The position numbers and the translations under genes are program-made. DNA of 21,501 nt from Alectoria sarmentosa (lineage: Eukaryota > Ascomycota > Lecanoromycetes > Lecanorales > Parmeliaceae): the NCBI GenBank assembly GCA_009733775.1, contig WOGZ01000453.1, positions 1-21,501 of the forward strand, written 5' to 3'. A model generated the notes under the pieces. The model ran no database searches. It saw only the letters and a program-made list of their open reading frames with translations, and was not told the DNA's origin. Positions 11,901 to 21,501 of the stretch are shown here, piece after piece; positions within the stretch are counted from its first letter, which is position 1; each line of letters starts with the position of its first letter.

Positions 11901-12443
11901 CCAGCGTAGATTTTTGTCTCTTTTCTTCGGCAGGCCTTGTGTGTCGTCGGACAGCACCAATTCTTTGTCAGTGCTCAATGCTCGATCGATCCTCTGATTC
12001 ATGAGCGATCCCACCACATTGCCCGCACCGACCCGGTAGTACGACGGCGTTGCATATCTGTGGAGGGCGCCGAAGTTGAGATTGTTGGGATCACCTACTC
12101 GGTCAACGAAGAACGAGTGTGATTTGCTCTCACCAGGCCAAGAATCTTGTCCTGCAGGCTCTGATCCGTTGTTGTGGCTCACCTCCCTTTTCACGCGACG
12201 TTCAGGGTGTCCCCGAGGATGATGTCGGCCAAGGTTTAGCCTGTGAGGTTCCGATCTCGGAACAAACTGGTCCTGAGCATCGCCATGATATTTGGGGTGT
12301 GGGTTGAGGTTTTCACGAACCCTAGTCTCTTGGCTTTGGATTTTCGAAACTGATCTTGGCTTGAAGCTCGTGAATTTGGGAATCGCTGTCTTTTCAGCGT
12401 GTTTACCGTCAGAGTAGCGAGAGCTGATAGACTCAGTCGGCAT
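8957..12443 (-). CDS. nrde2: NRDE2 homologue (nuclear RNA surveillance / RNAi-defective-2 family)
   Basis: Family members act in the nucleus with the exosome helicase MTR4/Mtl1: human NRDE2 binds MTR4, and fission yeast Nrl1 works in splicing of cryptic introns and heterochromatin. The model is 12443-9843 joined to 9796-8957, giving 1146 residues. The 46-nt intron (9842-9797) starts GTAGGA, contains GCTAAT and ends ACAG; splicing joins two frames exactly in phase. Near the N-terminus is IPKFTSFKPRS (21-31), common at the start of fungal members. The conserved block FFVDRVGDPNNLNFGALHRY followed by PSYYRVGAGNVVG spans 111-145. A low-complexity charged region follows. From about 285, beginning QLSRLLDAEPTNFEAWVDLIRHQ, come helical TPR/HAT-like repeats to the C-terminus. 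The gene is intact and converges on RDH54. The ATG at 12443 is chosen from the N-terminal motif; a short upstream ORF overlaps it. Confidence 0.9.
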
Positions 12444-12474
12444 ATTGACGTACTTGTGGCGCCTTTTCCTCCAT
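12433..12474 (-). promoter_or_regulatory. Short upstream ORF overlapping the NRDE2 start
   Basis: On the minus strand an ATG at 12474 opens a 13-codon frame (MEEKAPQVRQYAD) that ends at TGA 12433, ten bases beyond the NRDE2 ATG at 12443 and in another register. If present in the mRNA, it would divert ribosomes from the main start. It could also be a sign that the true first exon is arranged differently. It is seen directly in the sequence; any function is inference. Confidence 0.3.
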
Positions 12475-12637
12475 GAAAGTTTGAGGTACTAGAAGATGGA
12501 AAGCTAAAGCTTATCCAAAGTCTCCCTTGCTGGCTTAGAATTTTGCTTTGAAGAGCATTTTTTTGCAAAGTGGATCGAATTTGAAGGTATCAGAGCCCGG
12601 CACCACGAGGGTACAAGGGGCTTGAACCCCGCGAAAA
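12475..12637. other. NRDE2 upstream region
   Basis: This is the likely promoter and leader of NRDE2. At 12599-12609 a short sequence resembles the right inverted-repeat end of the neighbouring MITE. At 12618-12631 there is a small hairpin with four G-C pairs (AGGGG / CCCC) that on the minus strand resembles a tRNA B-box (GGTTCAAGCC). No complete tRNA can be folded around it. Confidence 0.4.
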
Positions 12638-12639
12638 TA

Positions 12640-12795
12640 CTCGTGCGGCCGATAAGTCTAGCCCCTTGGCAGTCTAGTGGTAAGAAGCTAGCTTACCTGC
12701 AAGGGATTCATACTGAGGGAAAACCGGATGACCTTAGAGGTGGGTACTCCCGCGCTGGACTGCCAAGGGCCTCCTAGACTTATTGGCCACACGAG
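12640..12795. mobile_element. Non-autonomous inverted-repeat element (mariner-type MITE)
   Basis: The ends are near-perfect inverted repeats of about 40 bases. The left arm starts CTCGTGCGGCCGATAAG; the reverse complement of the right end starts CTCGTGTGGCCAATAAG. Both continue through GTCTAG and CCTTGGCAGTC, with a few mismatches and a three-base gap. A TA dinucleotide lies on each side (12638-12639 and 12796-12797), as expected from Tc1/mariner-type insertion. About 77 bases separate the arms, with no coding capacity, so it would have depended on a transposase elsewhere. The whole 156-bp unit can fold into one long hairpin. It keeps normal GC despite lying about 60 bases from the AT-rich block, consistent with being too short for RIP. 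Superfamily rests on the TA pair and is inference. Confidence 0.75.
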
Positions 12796-12857
12796 TACTC
12801 AGGCCGGTTTTTAATATCCGAACAGCTAATCCATTTTCAGCCCTGCCTCGGCAACAT
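12796..12857. other. Right edge of the gene island
   Basis: About 60 bases of normal composition separate the MITE from the AT-rich block. The change is abrupt, around 12857. No gene or signal is visible. Confidence 0.6.
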
Positions 12858-13072
12858 TTTAAATGAACAAATAATTAAAATATACATTTTTTTTATACTT
12901 TATTATTCGTTATTAATTATATTAATTTTTTTAATAATATTTTATAAATAATATAACTTTAAAAATTGAAAATTTCGAAAGTATTAAAATTAATATAAAA
13001 TTATATTATATAAATATATTAAATAAAATAATTAAGTAAGAAGAAAATATATATATATAAAAAATCATTTAT

Positions 13073-13453
13073 ATAAAAGTAAATGTTTTTATTAAAACAC
13101 GTTAAATTTAATCGAATAATGTTAAAAAAAATATATAATATTAAAGAAAAGTGTTATTATTCGAAAATAAATTTTTATTAAAAAATTTAAATTATGTTCA
13201 TTTTAATTACGCGAATGTTATTTTCACTCGAATTACTCAAATTTTAATTTAAAACGATTAAGTTCGTTTTATTTTAATAATTAAATATCGCGTTAATCGC
13301 ATTCGATTTAACGTTCGAATTATAAAAAATATTTAAACGTAAAAAGTATTCTTTTTTTTTTTTTTTTTTTTATTCATTTTATATATTAAATTTAATTTAT
13401 AATTATTAAATATTATTTTAAATATAATATCACTTAAATTTTCGTTCGTAATA
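13073..13453. repeat. Degraded direct repeat, copy A (possible LTR)
   Basis: This roughly 380-bp segment matches 19161-20170 in the same orientation once an insertion in the latter is removed. The best parts are 13161-13288 against 19241-19369 and 13291-13351 against 20006-20066. A poly-T run (13352-13371) sits at the same place in both copies, so it belongs to the element. Differences are mostly transitions. Two direct copies with 5.7 kb between them could be the LTRs of one RIP-mutated retrotransposon, but primer-binding and polypurine sites cannot be recognised. They could also be two separate insertions. The ends are approximate. Confidence 0.65.
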
Positions 13454-16400
13454 TTACGAACGTTTATTTTTATTATTATCATTTTTCGATCGATAATATT
13501 TTTAATATTTTAATATTTTTAACATTTTTAAAATATTATTAATAATAGCGAATATATTTAAAAATCTTTTAAACGCTTTTATTAACGCATCTTTAATTCA
13601 ATTTAATAATTTAATTTTTAATTTCATAAACATCGAAAAAATCTCAATCGAAAATAATTTATTTAATGTTAAATTAATTTTTAAAAATATAAAGAAATTT
13701 TAATAAGTCGTTAAAATCAATTTTAAATAAATTCTCGTTTTTCTTTATATTCAATTTATAACATTTAAAAATAATAAAATAAATAAAAATTAAATATACG
13801 TTTTATAATTTAAAATAAATTTTACATAAATTCGAATCGAACGCGAATAAATAAAATTCGATAAAATTTATTATCGCTTTAAAGAACTATAAATTACATT
13901 TAAATCTTCGAATTTTTATTTTAAATCATTTTTTATTTTTAATAACGTCAATTTCTTTGAGTTTTTTAAACGATTTTCGAAAATTTTCGATTTTAAATTA
14001 TACAAAAAGAATTTTATTATTTTAAAAGCATTTTTTTACGTTTTAAAAGTCAAATTTTACGATAATGCGAAACAATATTTTATTAAAATTAAATGTTTCG
14101 TTTATATCGTAAAGCGTTTAAAAAGAAAAGTTATTAAACGAATTTTTTCTTTTATTAAATGTAATAATAAAATTATTATTCACATTTTAATTTAATTTTA
14201 TAAATATATAAAATTAATTTTAATAATTTCGATTAAAAAGCGATTATTTAACATTATATTTAAAAGCTTAAATAAACGATTTTTTTTAATCGATTTCGAA
14301 ATATATATTTATAATATTAAATTTAACGAAATTAATTAACGCTTCGTTTTTTTAAAAAAGAATTAATATCGAATTTCGATTTTTTTTTTTTTAATTAATG
14401 CAAATTCGCTTTTTTTTATAAAATTTAAAAAACTTTATTAATAAATAAATAATAAATAATGATAAATAATCTTTTACGTTTGTAAAAAATTATTATAAAA
14501 AATCACGTTTCGATATTATTATCATTATTTTAATTTTTATTAACGTTTTCATTAATTATAACATTAACGATAATAACATAATTATAAATTTATTTATTAT
14601 TAATTAAGCTCTTCGTCTTTTTGATTTTCGTGATTTCATTAATAAAACGAAACGAAAACGTTATCGCGATAATATTTTTTTATAATGATTATATAAATCA
14701 TATTATCGTCAATTGCTCTTAAAAAAATCGTTGAAAAACGTAAAATTTAATTTTGTTTAATGAACGCTTTTTTTTATAATTTTGAACATTTTCAATTCGA
14801 AAAATATATAATCTTTAAATATAATCGCGTTTAAAAACGTATAAAATGAATTTTAATAATATTATTAATATTTTATATTCAATAATCGAAGTTTAAATTT
14901 GAAAAACATTTTTTTTTACACATATAATTGTAATTTAATTTATATTTTATACTTACTTAAAAATTTGTTCGATATTAATCTTAATGTTAAAGTTTTTAAT
15001 AATTATTTTTATACACAAATTAACAAAAAAAATTTAATTTTATTTAAAATCTTTCGAGATTTTAAAGATTCGATAATTAATTTATTTAGTTTAAATATAT
15101 AATTTATTTTATAATAATTTCATTTTAAATATTAAAGCATTTTGAATCGTTTACAATAGTTAAAATTTTTATTATTACTTTTTTAAATTTCGATATAATT
15201 ATAAAATTAAATTAAATGAAAAAAATTACGTTTCGATTTAATTCTTTCTCGAAAGAAACACGTTAATTTGTTAATCGAAATTCGAAAACGAAAATCAATT
15301 TCGATGATTCTTTTAAAAGATTTTATTAAATCTTTTTTAAACCGTTTCATTTTTAACGTCTCGCTTTTTAAAAAGAATTCTTTTTAAAAAAAATTTATAA
15401 CATGAAATAAAACGACGTTAAGTTAAATATTTAAAACATTTTAAAACGAAAATCTTTAAAATCATCGTTTGATAATTTAAAAACCCTTTTTATAATCGTA
15501 TTTAAAAACTTTCAACATTAAAATCTTTAGAAATTTATATAATTAACGTCGTCTTTTTTATTTAACTCGTTAAAGATTTTCAAATTTAATTCTTTATAAT
15601 AAATATACACGATATTAAAAAAACTTTAAATGAAAAAACTTATTTAAATTTTTCATTATTATGTTTTCAAAATATCACGATTTTCTCGACGTATTTTTTA
15701 TACGAAAATCGATAGAATTTCTTTTTATCATTTTAACGATCATAAAATTTTATTAATGTTTAATAAAAAATCAAGCTTTAATCTCATATACGATATATTT
15801 AAAAATGAACTCAAAATATTAAAAAAGTATTTCGACGATAATTTTATTAAAGAATTTATTCGTTTAAGCTATTTTTTAATATCGTTTTTTTTAATGTGAA
15901 AACTTAACGAAGAGCTTCGTTTTTATATAAATTATCGCTTTTTTAATATTTACTTATTATTAAAAATCGATTATTATTACTTTTGATTTAAGAAAATTTC
16001 TCGCGCATTTATCGAATTAAAATTTATATAATCTTAAACATTATAATAATATTTAATAAATTATAAATAATCGAAAGTAAAAAATAAAAAATAGTTTTTC
16101 GTATTGAATATAATTTTTATAAGTTTTTGATTATAATTTTCGAATTATATAACGCATTTTTCATTTTTTAAAATTATATTAATAATGTGTTATACGAATA
16201 TTTTAATAATTTTAATATTATTTATATTAAAAAAAAATTAATTAATAATGAGAGCAAAAAAAAACATATTAAATATATACGCTTTATTTTAACACGTCTT
16301 CGAAAAATAAACTTTCAAATCGACGTGTAAAAATGTTTATTTAATGTAATTAAAATTAAATATTTTAATTTAATTATTATTATTAAAAATGTTTAAATGA

Positions 16401-19370
16401 ATATAAAAAAAGTTTTCGTCGTGCTCGATTAATTCATATTTAAAATAATTAAAAACGTTTATAAAAAATTAAATTTTATCAATTTCTATCAACGTTTCAT
16501 TTAAAACTTTTTTAAAGTTATAAAATCTTTAATTTAATTAAATAAAAAGAATTATTTTTTCAAATAAATTTCGAAATGTTAAAAAATCTTTAATAATTTC
16601 AAAATCATTTTTATTTTAATATTTATTTTATTTTATTTCGATTCGAAGAAGTAAATCGTAATAAATATTAATATTTCGAATTATATAATCGTAAATATTA
16701 TATCTTAATACGATAAAAACGAAATCTTTAAATTAATCGTTTATTTTTAATTGAAATCTTTTTTATAAATATAATTATAAAATTTACGATAAAAAGTTTT
16801 TAATTATTATTCGCGCGTTTAAATTATAACGATTAAAATTAAAAAATGTTAAATAACTCGTTATTGTTTTTTTCGATTATAAAAATTTCGAATATTTTAT
16901 AATTATTAAATCTTTAAATCGTCGTTAAACGCATTAATTTAAATTTCTTTTTAAATTCAATTTTAAAATTGATTATATTTTTAAAAATTTAAATCGATGC
17001 GTAAACGTTTTAATTCGTAAATTTAAAAACTTTTTTAAAGATACAAAAATTATTAACGTTAATATTAATAACAAATTATTTTAAAATTCGAGAATTTAAG
17101 TATTTAAAATCTTGAATTTTTAAAAAGAATCTTTAAATTCAAATTCGTTTTTTTCGTTTTTATTAATATTTTTGAAATTAATTAAATTATTTCGAACGAT
17201 ACGCTCGGTAATTAAAAATCAAAATTTAAAAACGAAATTAATTAAATTATAATTTTAAAATTTGCGCTTAAATAAATTTTAAAAAAATTCGAAATTTTAT
17301 AAATAAATGCTCGCAAATTAAAGAAAATGTTTTTTATTAAATTAAAAAAACGAAACGAAAGCATTTATTTTCAAAAAGATAAATTTCTTATTTTCGATAA
17401 TAATAATTTACATTTTAACATATTTATTTTCATTTATATTTTTTAAATATAAGACATTTCGAGATAATAAAATAATATAAAATTATTTATCGTATTTATT
17501 AATAATTCGATCTTTCGAACGATGTTAAACGTTTTTTTTAAAATTATCATATTTGTTTTCAACTAAAGATTTTTTGAAATAAGTATTATAAATTATTTAA
17601 ATTAATAAAAATACTCGATCGACGATGAATAAACGATTAAAAAAAAAATTATCGCTTTATTAAAGAATAAAGATTATTTCGAATAATAATATATGAATAC
17701 TCTTATAAAAATAAATTGTTTATTTAAAATAATTAAATATATTTTTATAAATAAAATAAATGCTTTATCAATCGCTCGTGCATTTAATTTTTGAATTTAA
17801 AAAAAATTTAAAATTTGAATATTAAATATTTTCGATTGACAAATTCAATTCGAATTGAATTTTTAATTTATATATTATTAAGTTATTAATATTTAAACAC
17901 GTTTTTTTATTTTATTTTATTTAAAATTAACGATTAAACGAAACGAATTAATGTTTTTTTTAAATAAAATTCTCGAATTTACATTACGTTTTTATAAGAT
18001 AATTAAGTTCAATAATTATTTTTAATAAAATTTATTATTAATAATCACGCATTAAAAATTATTAAATTTAATCTTTTTTTTGTTAATTTCGAATAAAATT
18101 CACATTTAGATTTTAAATTTTCAAGATTTTATAATAATTCGATTTTATTAATTAATAAATTCGATCGATTATTAATTAAAACTTTCATAATTAAGATATT
18201 TAAAATTAACGAGATTTTCGAAAAATAAATAATTTTCATTTAAACTTTATACGCAAAATTTGTTAATCAATATTATTAATTCGAATTTAAATATAAAAAA
18301 ACGATAAAATTTATTTAAACGTTAAAAATTTCATAATTATAAAAAATTATACAAAAAAACTTTTTAATAAATTTAGAGAATTTTTCAAAATTATAAAAAT
18401 TATAACTTTTTATATTTATCGTTTAATACTTTTAATTAATTAAAATTGTTACGATATTTTTATATTAATTTTTTATATTTTATCGCAAATAATTTTTTTT
18501 AAAATAAATATTATTTTCATTTATGTTTTTTTTTATTATAAATATTAATTTATACGAAAATATGAAATGAATATAATTATATATTTTTAAATCGTTCGCG
18601 AATAACTTTATTATAAAATTAAATAAATTAATTATAATAAATTATTTAAGTTTAAATTTTTTAAAAATATACGCATTACGATCGATATTATAAACGTATT
18701 TTATATTAAAAATTTTATAATTAAAAAATTTACAATATAAGAATTATTTAAAAAAAAATTAATAATTTATAACTCGATATTAATAAAGATTTTAATAATG
18801 ATTCAAAAAACATTTTATTCGTATTTTAAAAAAATTCGAAGATTTTATAAATCGATTTTAAAAGCATATTTTAAATATTATTATTAAAAAATTTATTATA
18901 AAACGATTTTTATAAACTTTATAATTAATCGCATATATTTCGAATTTTTTTTATTAATTATATAAATTCTTATATATATTTATTGATCGTATATTAATAA
19001 TATTTTAATGTGCATTTAATATATATAAAAATCATTTTTAATATATTTTTCGAATTTTTATTTTTGTTTTTCACATTTCGCATTAATTCGATTTAAATTT
19101 CTATTTATAAAAACTTTAAAATTCGTATAAAATTAAAAATCGAATTCTTCGCTTATTTTAATAAAAGTTAAAATTTTTATTTTTTTTATCTAAATTTAAT
19201 TTTTTTATAAAAATTCGAATTTTAAAAAAAAAATTACGATTCGAAAATACGTTTTTATTAAAATTTTTAAATCATATTTATTTTGATTACGCGAATGTCA
19301 TTTTTATTCGAATTACTTAAATTTTAATTTAAAACGATTAAGTTCATTTTATTTTAATTAATTAAATATT

Positions 19371-19996
19371 TATAAATCGAAAAAAGATAATATATTTTAC
19401 GAAATATATTAATTTAAATAATATTATATCGTGAAACGATATAAGTAAATAAAATTTGAATATTATATTTTTAAATAAATATAAAATAAATTTCAACGAT
19501 TATTATATTATAATATAATATATTTATAAAACTATTTTATAAAATTATATATTTATATAATTATATTAATTATATATAAATAATAGTTTTATTAACGATA
19601 TATTTAATAATTGTATTAATTATGTTAATTATATATATTTAATAATTATATTAACGATATACTTAATAATTATATTAATTATATTAATTATATATATTTA
19701 ATAATTATATTAATTATATATATTTATCGTATTATAATTTAATAAATAATTAAAATAATAATTCAAAATTACGCATAACTTATTATCTTATTTTATTTAT
19801 TATAAAAATATAAAATATCTCGTAAATATATTATTTTATAAAACAATTTCGCGCATATATTATTTTATAAAATAATTTATCAAAAATTTATATTATTTTA
19901 TAAATAATATAAATTAAAAAGTTTTAATTTTATTTTATATTACAATATAATTAAAAAGCTTAACTTTTATATTATTTTATATTTTTTCGATTTATA
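19371..19996. mobile_element. Nested 626-bp non-autonomous DNA transposon (hAT-type MITE candidate)
   Basis: The element interrupts copy B of the direct repeat. It starts TATAAATCGAAAAAA, and the reverse complement of its end starts with the same 15 bases; similarity continues weakly inward. The 8-mer TAAATATT occurs immediately before it (19363-19370) and immediately after it (19997-20004), while the uninterrupted copy A has a single TAAATATC (13282-13289). An 8-bp target duplication is typical of hAT transposons. The interior is extremely AT-rich without coding capacity and includes a 59-bp tandem duplication. The TA at its tips could be a RIP-mutated CA, but that is a guess. Confidence 0.7.
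19595..19712. repeat. 59-bp tandem duplication inside the nested element
   Basis: Two adjacent units, 19595-19653 and 19654-19712, both begin ACGATATA and end AATTATATTA, with a few differences between them. Each unit contains shorter repeats of TTAATAATTATATTAA type. A third, partial unit follows. Confidence 0.75.
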
Positions 19997-21501
19997 TAAA
20001 TATTACGTTAATCGCATTCGATTTAGCGCTCGAATTACGAAAAATATTTAAACGTAAAAAATGTTTTTTTTTTTTTTTTTTTTTTTGCGTTAATTTTATA
20101 TAATAAATTTAATTTATAATTATTAAATATTATTTTAAATATAATATTATTTATAGTTTCGCTTATAACAAAAAATTAATTTTATTAAAAATATATAATA
20201 CGTTTATAACATTATCTCGTTTTTTCAAAAAACGATATTTTAGCGTTATAAAATCGAAGAAAATTAATAATATTAGCGATAATAATATATCGCGTGAAAA
20301 TTTCTAATAATATCGTCGATATTATAATCTTTTATCGTTTTAAATATTTAAAAATAACGTAATTTAATAAAGAATTAACGTTATAATCGTCGTCGAAGTA
20401 TTTAAATATTTAATATTATTTAATATTTCATATTTTAAGCGAAAAAAGAATCGTAAAAATTAAATAATATAATTAAATAAAACTTTTCAAATCGAATTAA
20501 GTCGTAAACATTAAATCTTATTTGAAATTTTAAATAAATTAAACATTTTATTCTTTAATCTTTTAAATAATTTATTAATAACGATGTTTTTATTATTAAT
20601 AAAACGAAATCGTTTTTTTAAACGTTATTTCTTTCTTATAATAATTAATTTATTCGACTATCGCAAGTTGTGTTTTTTTTAAATTATCGCGTATATAAAC
20701 AAAAACGTTTTATATATACTCGATAACATTTTTTGCTTTTATAACATTAAAACGTTTTCGAAAAATAACGTAATTAATAATATTAAAATTAAAATTTATA
20801 CGAAAATGAAAATCTTTATTCGTATAAAAAACGATACATTTATAAAAATTAAAACATTATTATTATTTAGAAATTCGATTATAAATATTTATTTGATTTT
20901 AATTATTTTATATATAATTATAATAAATTCGTAAATAACGTTTTAAGTTTTAATTATTTCGTTTCGTTTCTTTATTTATTTTAAAATAAAAAGTCGTAAA
21001 TAATTTAATTTTAAGAGCGAGTTTTTTATAAAAAGATTTTTATATTATAATAATAAATTGTAAGTCTCGATCGAACATTATTAATATAAATAAATTATAT
21101 ATACGAAAAACTTTTCTAATAAACATTTCAATAATGCTTTTAATAAATGTGTTATTATTTTTCATTATATATAATACGTAATAACGCTTTTTAATTAAAC
21201 GATTAATTACGATTTATATAACGTTATAATCTTTTAATAATAATAAATCGACGATAAAGTTTATAAAAATGTTTTATTAACGTTTTTGTGAAATTGAGAG
21301 TAATTATAATAAATCATATTTACGATATTTAAAGACTTTAATTTTTTTGCAAATGTAATAATTGTTAATATATATAACAATTGTCGTTTTTATATTTTTT
21401 TAATAACATTCTCGTTTAAGTAATTTATATATATAAACGATTTTTGAATAATTATATATAAATTAATCGTGTATTTTTTAAATAATAATCGTATATATAA
21501 A

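Larger units (their letters stand above)
19161..20170. repeat. Degraded direct repeat, copy B, split by an insertion
   Basis: This is the partner of copy A: 19161-19370 and 20005-20170 together match 13073-13453. The offset between copies jumps from 6080 to 6715 bases across the split. Most of the difference is the nested element at 19371-19996 plus its target duplication. The poly-T run here is 20064-20086 (23 T against 20 in copy A). The stretch after the split agrees closely with copy A, and the differences I counted there are all transitions. Confidence 0.65.
12858..21501. repeat. AT-rich, RIP-like transposon graveyard (right flank)
   Basis: About 8.6 kb of very AT-rich DNA contains no credible gene. 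The longest ATG frame is 67 codons (14899-15102) and is made of Asn, Ile, Leu, Phe and Lys, as expected by chance in such DNA. Cytosines survive mainly in CpG and CpT and rarely in CpA, the pattern of RIP. Within the block I can align two repeat copies about 6 kb apart and one nested insertion (separate entries). Between them (13454-19160) I cannot identify the original coding sequence. Confidence 0.8.

Noticed and set aside
12586..12600. GGTATCAGAGC resembling a plant retrotransposon primer-binding site
   Set aside because: It matches the plant initiator tRNA end, not the fungal one as I know it, and there is no LTR beside it.
12661..12770. tRNA or SINE-like gene: A-box-like TGGCAGTCTAGTGG on + and B-box-like GGTTCAAGCC on -
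   Set aside because: The two boxes are on opposite strands, no cloverleaf closes, and the sequence is better explained as the arms of the inverted-repeat element.
13443..13462. Perfect 20-bp palindrome containing TAATATTAC, like the geminivirus nick-site motif
   Set aside because: GTAATATTAC is itself palindromic and A/T-rich, so it is expected by chance here. There is no proper stem-loop around it, no Rep-like gene, and copy B does not keep it.
14899..15102. 67-codon open frame in the right AT-rich block
   Set aside because: Its composition is what chance gives in very AT-rich DNA, it has no motif, and no other evidence supports a gene.

Overview
The window looks like nuclear DNA of a filamentous ascomycete (Pezizomycotina-type). 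The evidence is short introns with GT...CTAAC/CTGAC...AG signals, fungal forms of three conserved proteins, and a sharp split between a gene island of normal composition and extremely AT-rich, gene-free flanks. The flanks carry the mark of repeat-induced point mutation (RIP): CpA/TpG are scarce, TpA is abundant, many leftover cytosines sit in CpG, and the repeat copies I could align differ mostly by transitions. The species cannot be named from this.

Layout. About 1-2850 is AT-rich decayed DNA with no gene. About 2850-12857 is the gene island. It holds an unexplained stretch of normal composition (2850-3700), a six-exon aquaporin-family gene on + (3893-5196), a two-exon RDH54/RAD54B recombination translocase on + (5928-8741), and, converging on it, a two-exon NRDE2 RNA-surveillance gene on - (12443-8957). 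Just upstream of NRDE2 lies a 156-bp element with long terminal inverted repeats flanked by TA (12640-12795), a mariner-type MITE that kept its GC. About 12858-21501 is AT-rich again. Here I find two direct copies of one repeat about 6 kb apart (13073-13453 and 19161-20170). The second is split by a 626-bp insertion with terminal inverted repeats and an 8-bp target duplication (19371-19996), which fits a hAT-type MITE.

The three genes are housekeeping-type and do not form an operon or an obvious cluster. The aquaporin would act in a membrane, RDH54 in homologous recombination, and NRDE2 in nuclear RNA turnover. The most distinctive local points are the nested repeat history of the right flank, an NPT in place of the second NPA of the aquaporin (a single change in the base context RIP prefers), and upstream ORFs overlapping two of the start codons. 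I found no clear new multi-gene system; the novelty is in the mobile-element remains and in details of the aquaporin.
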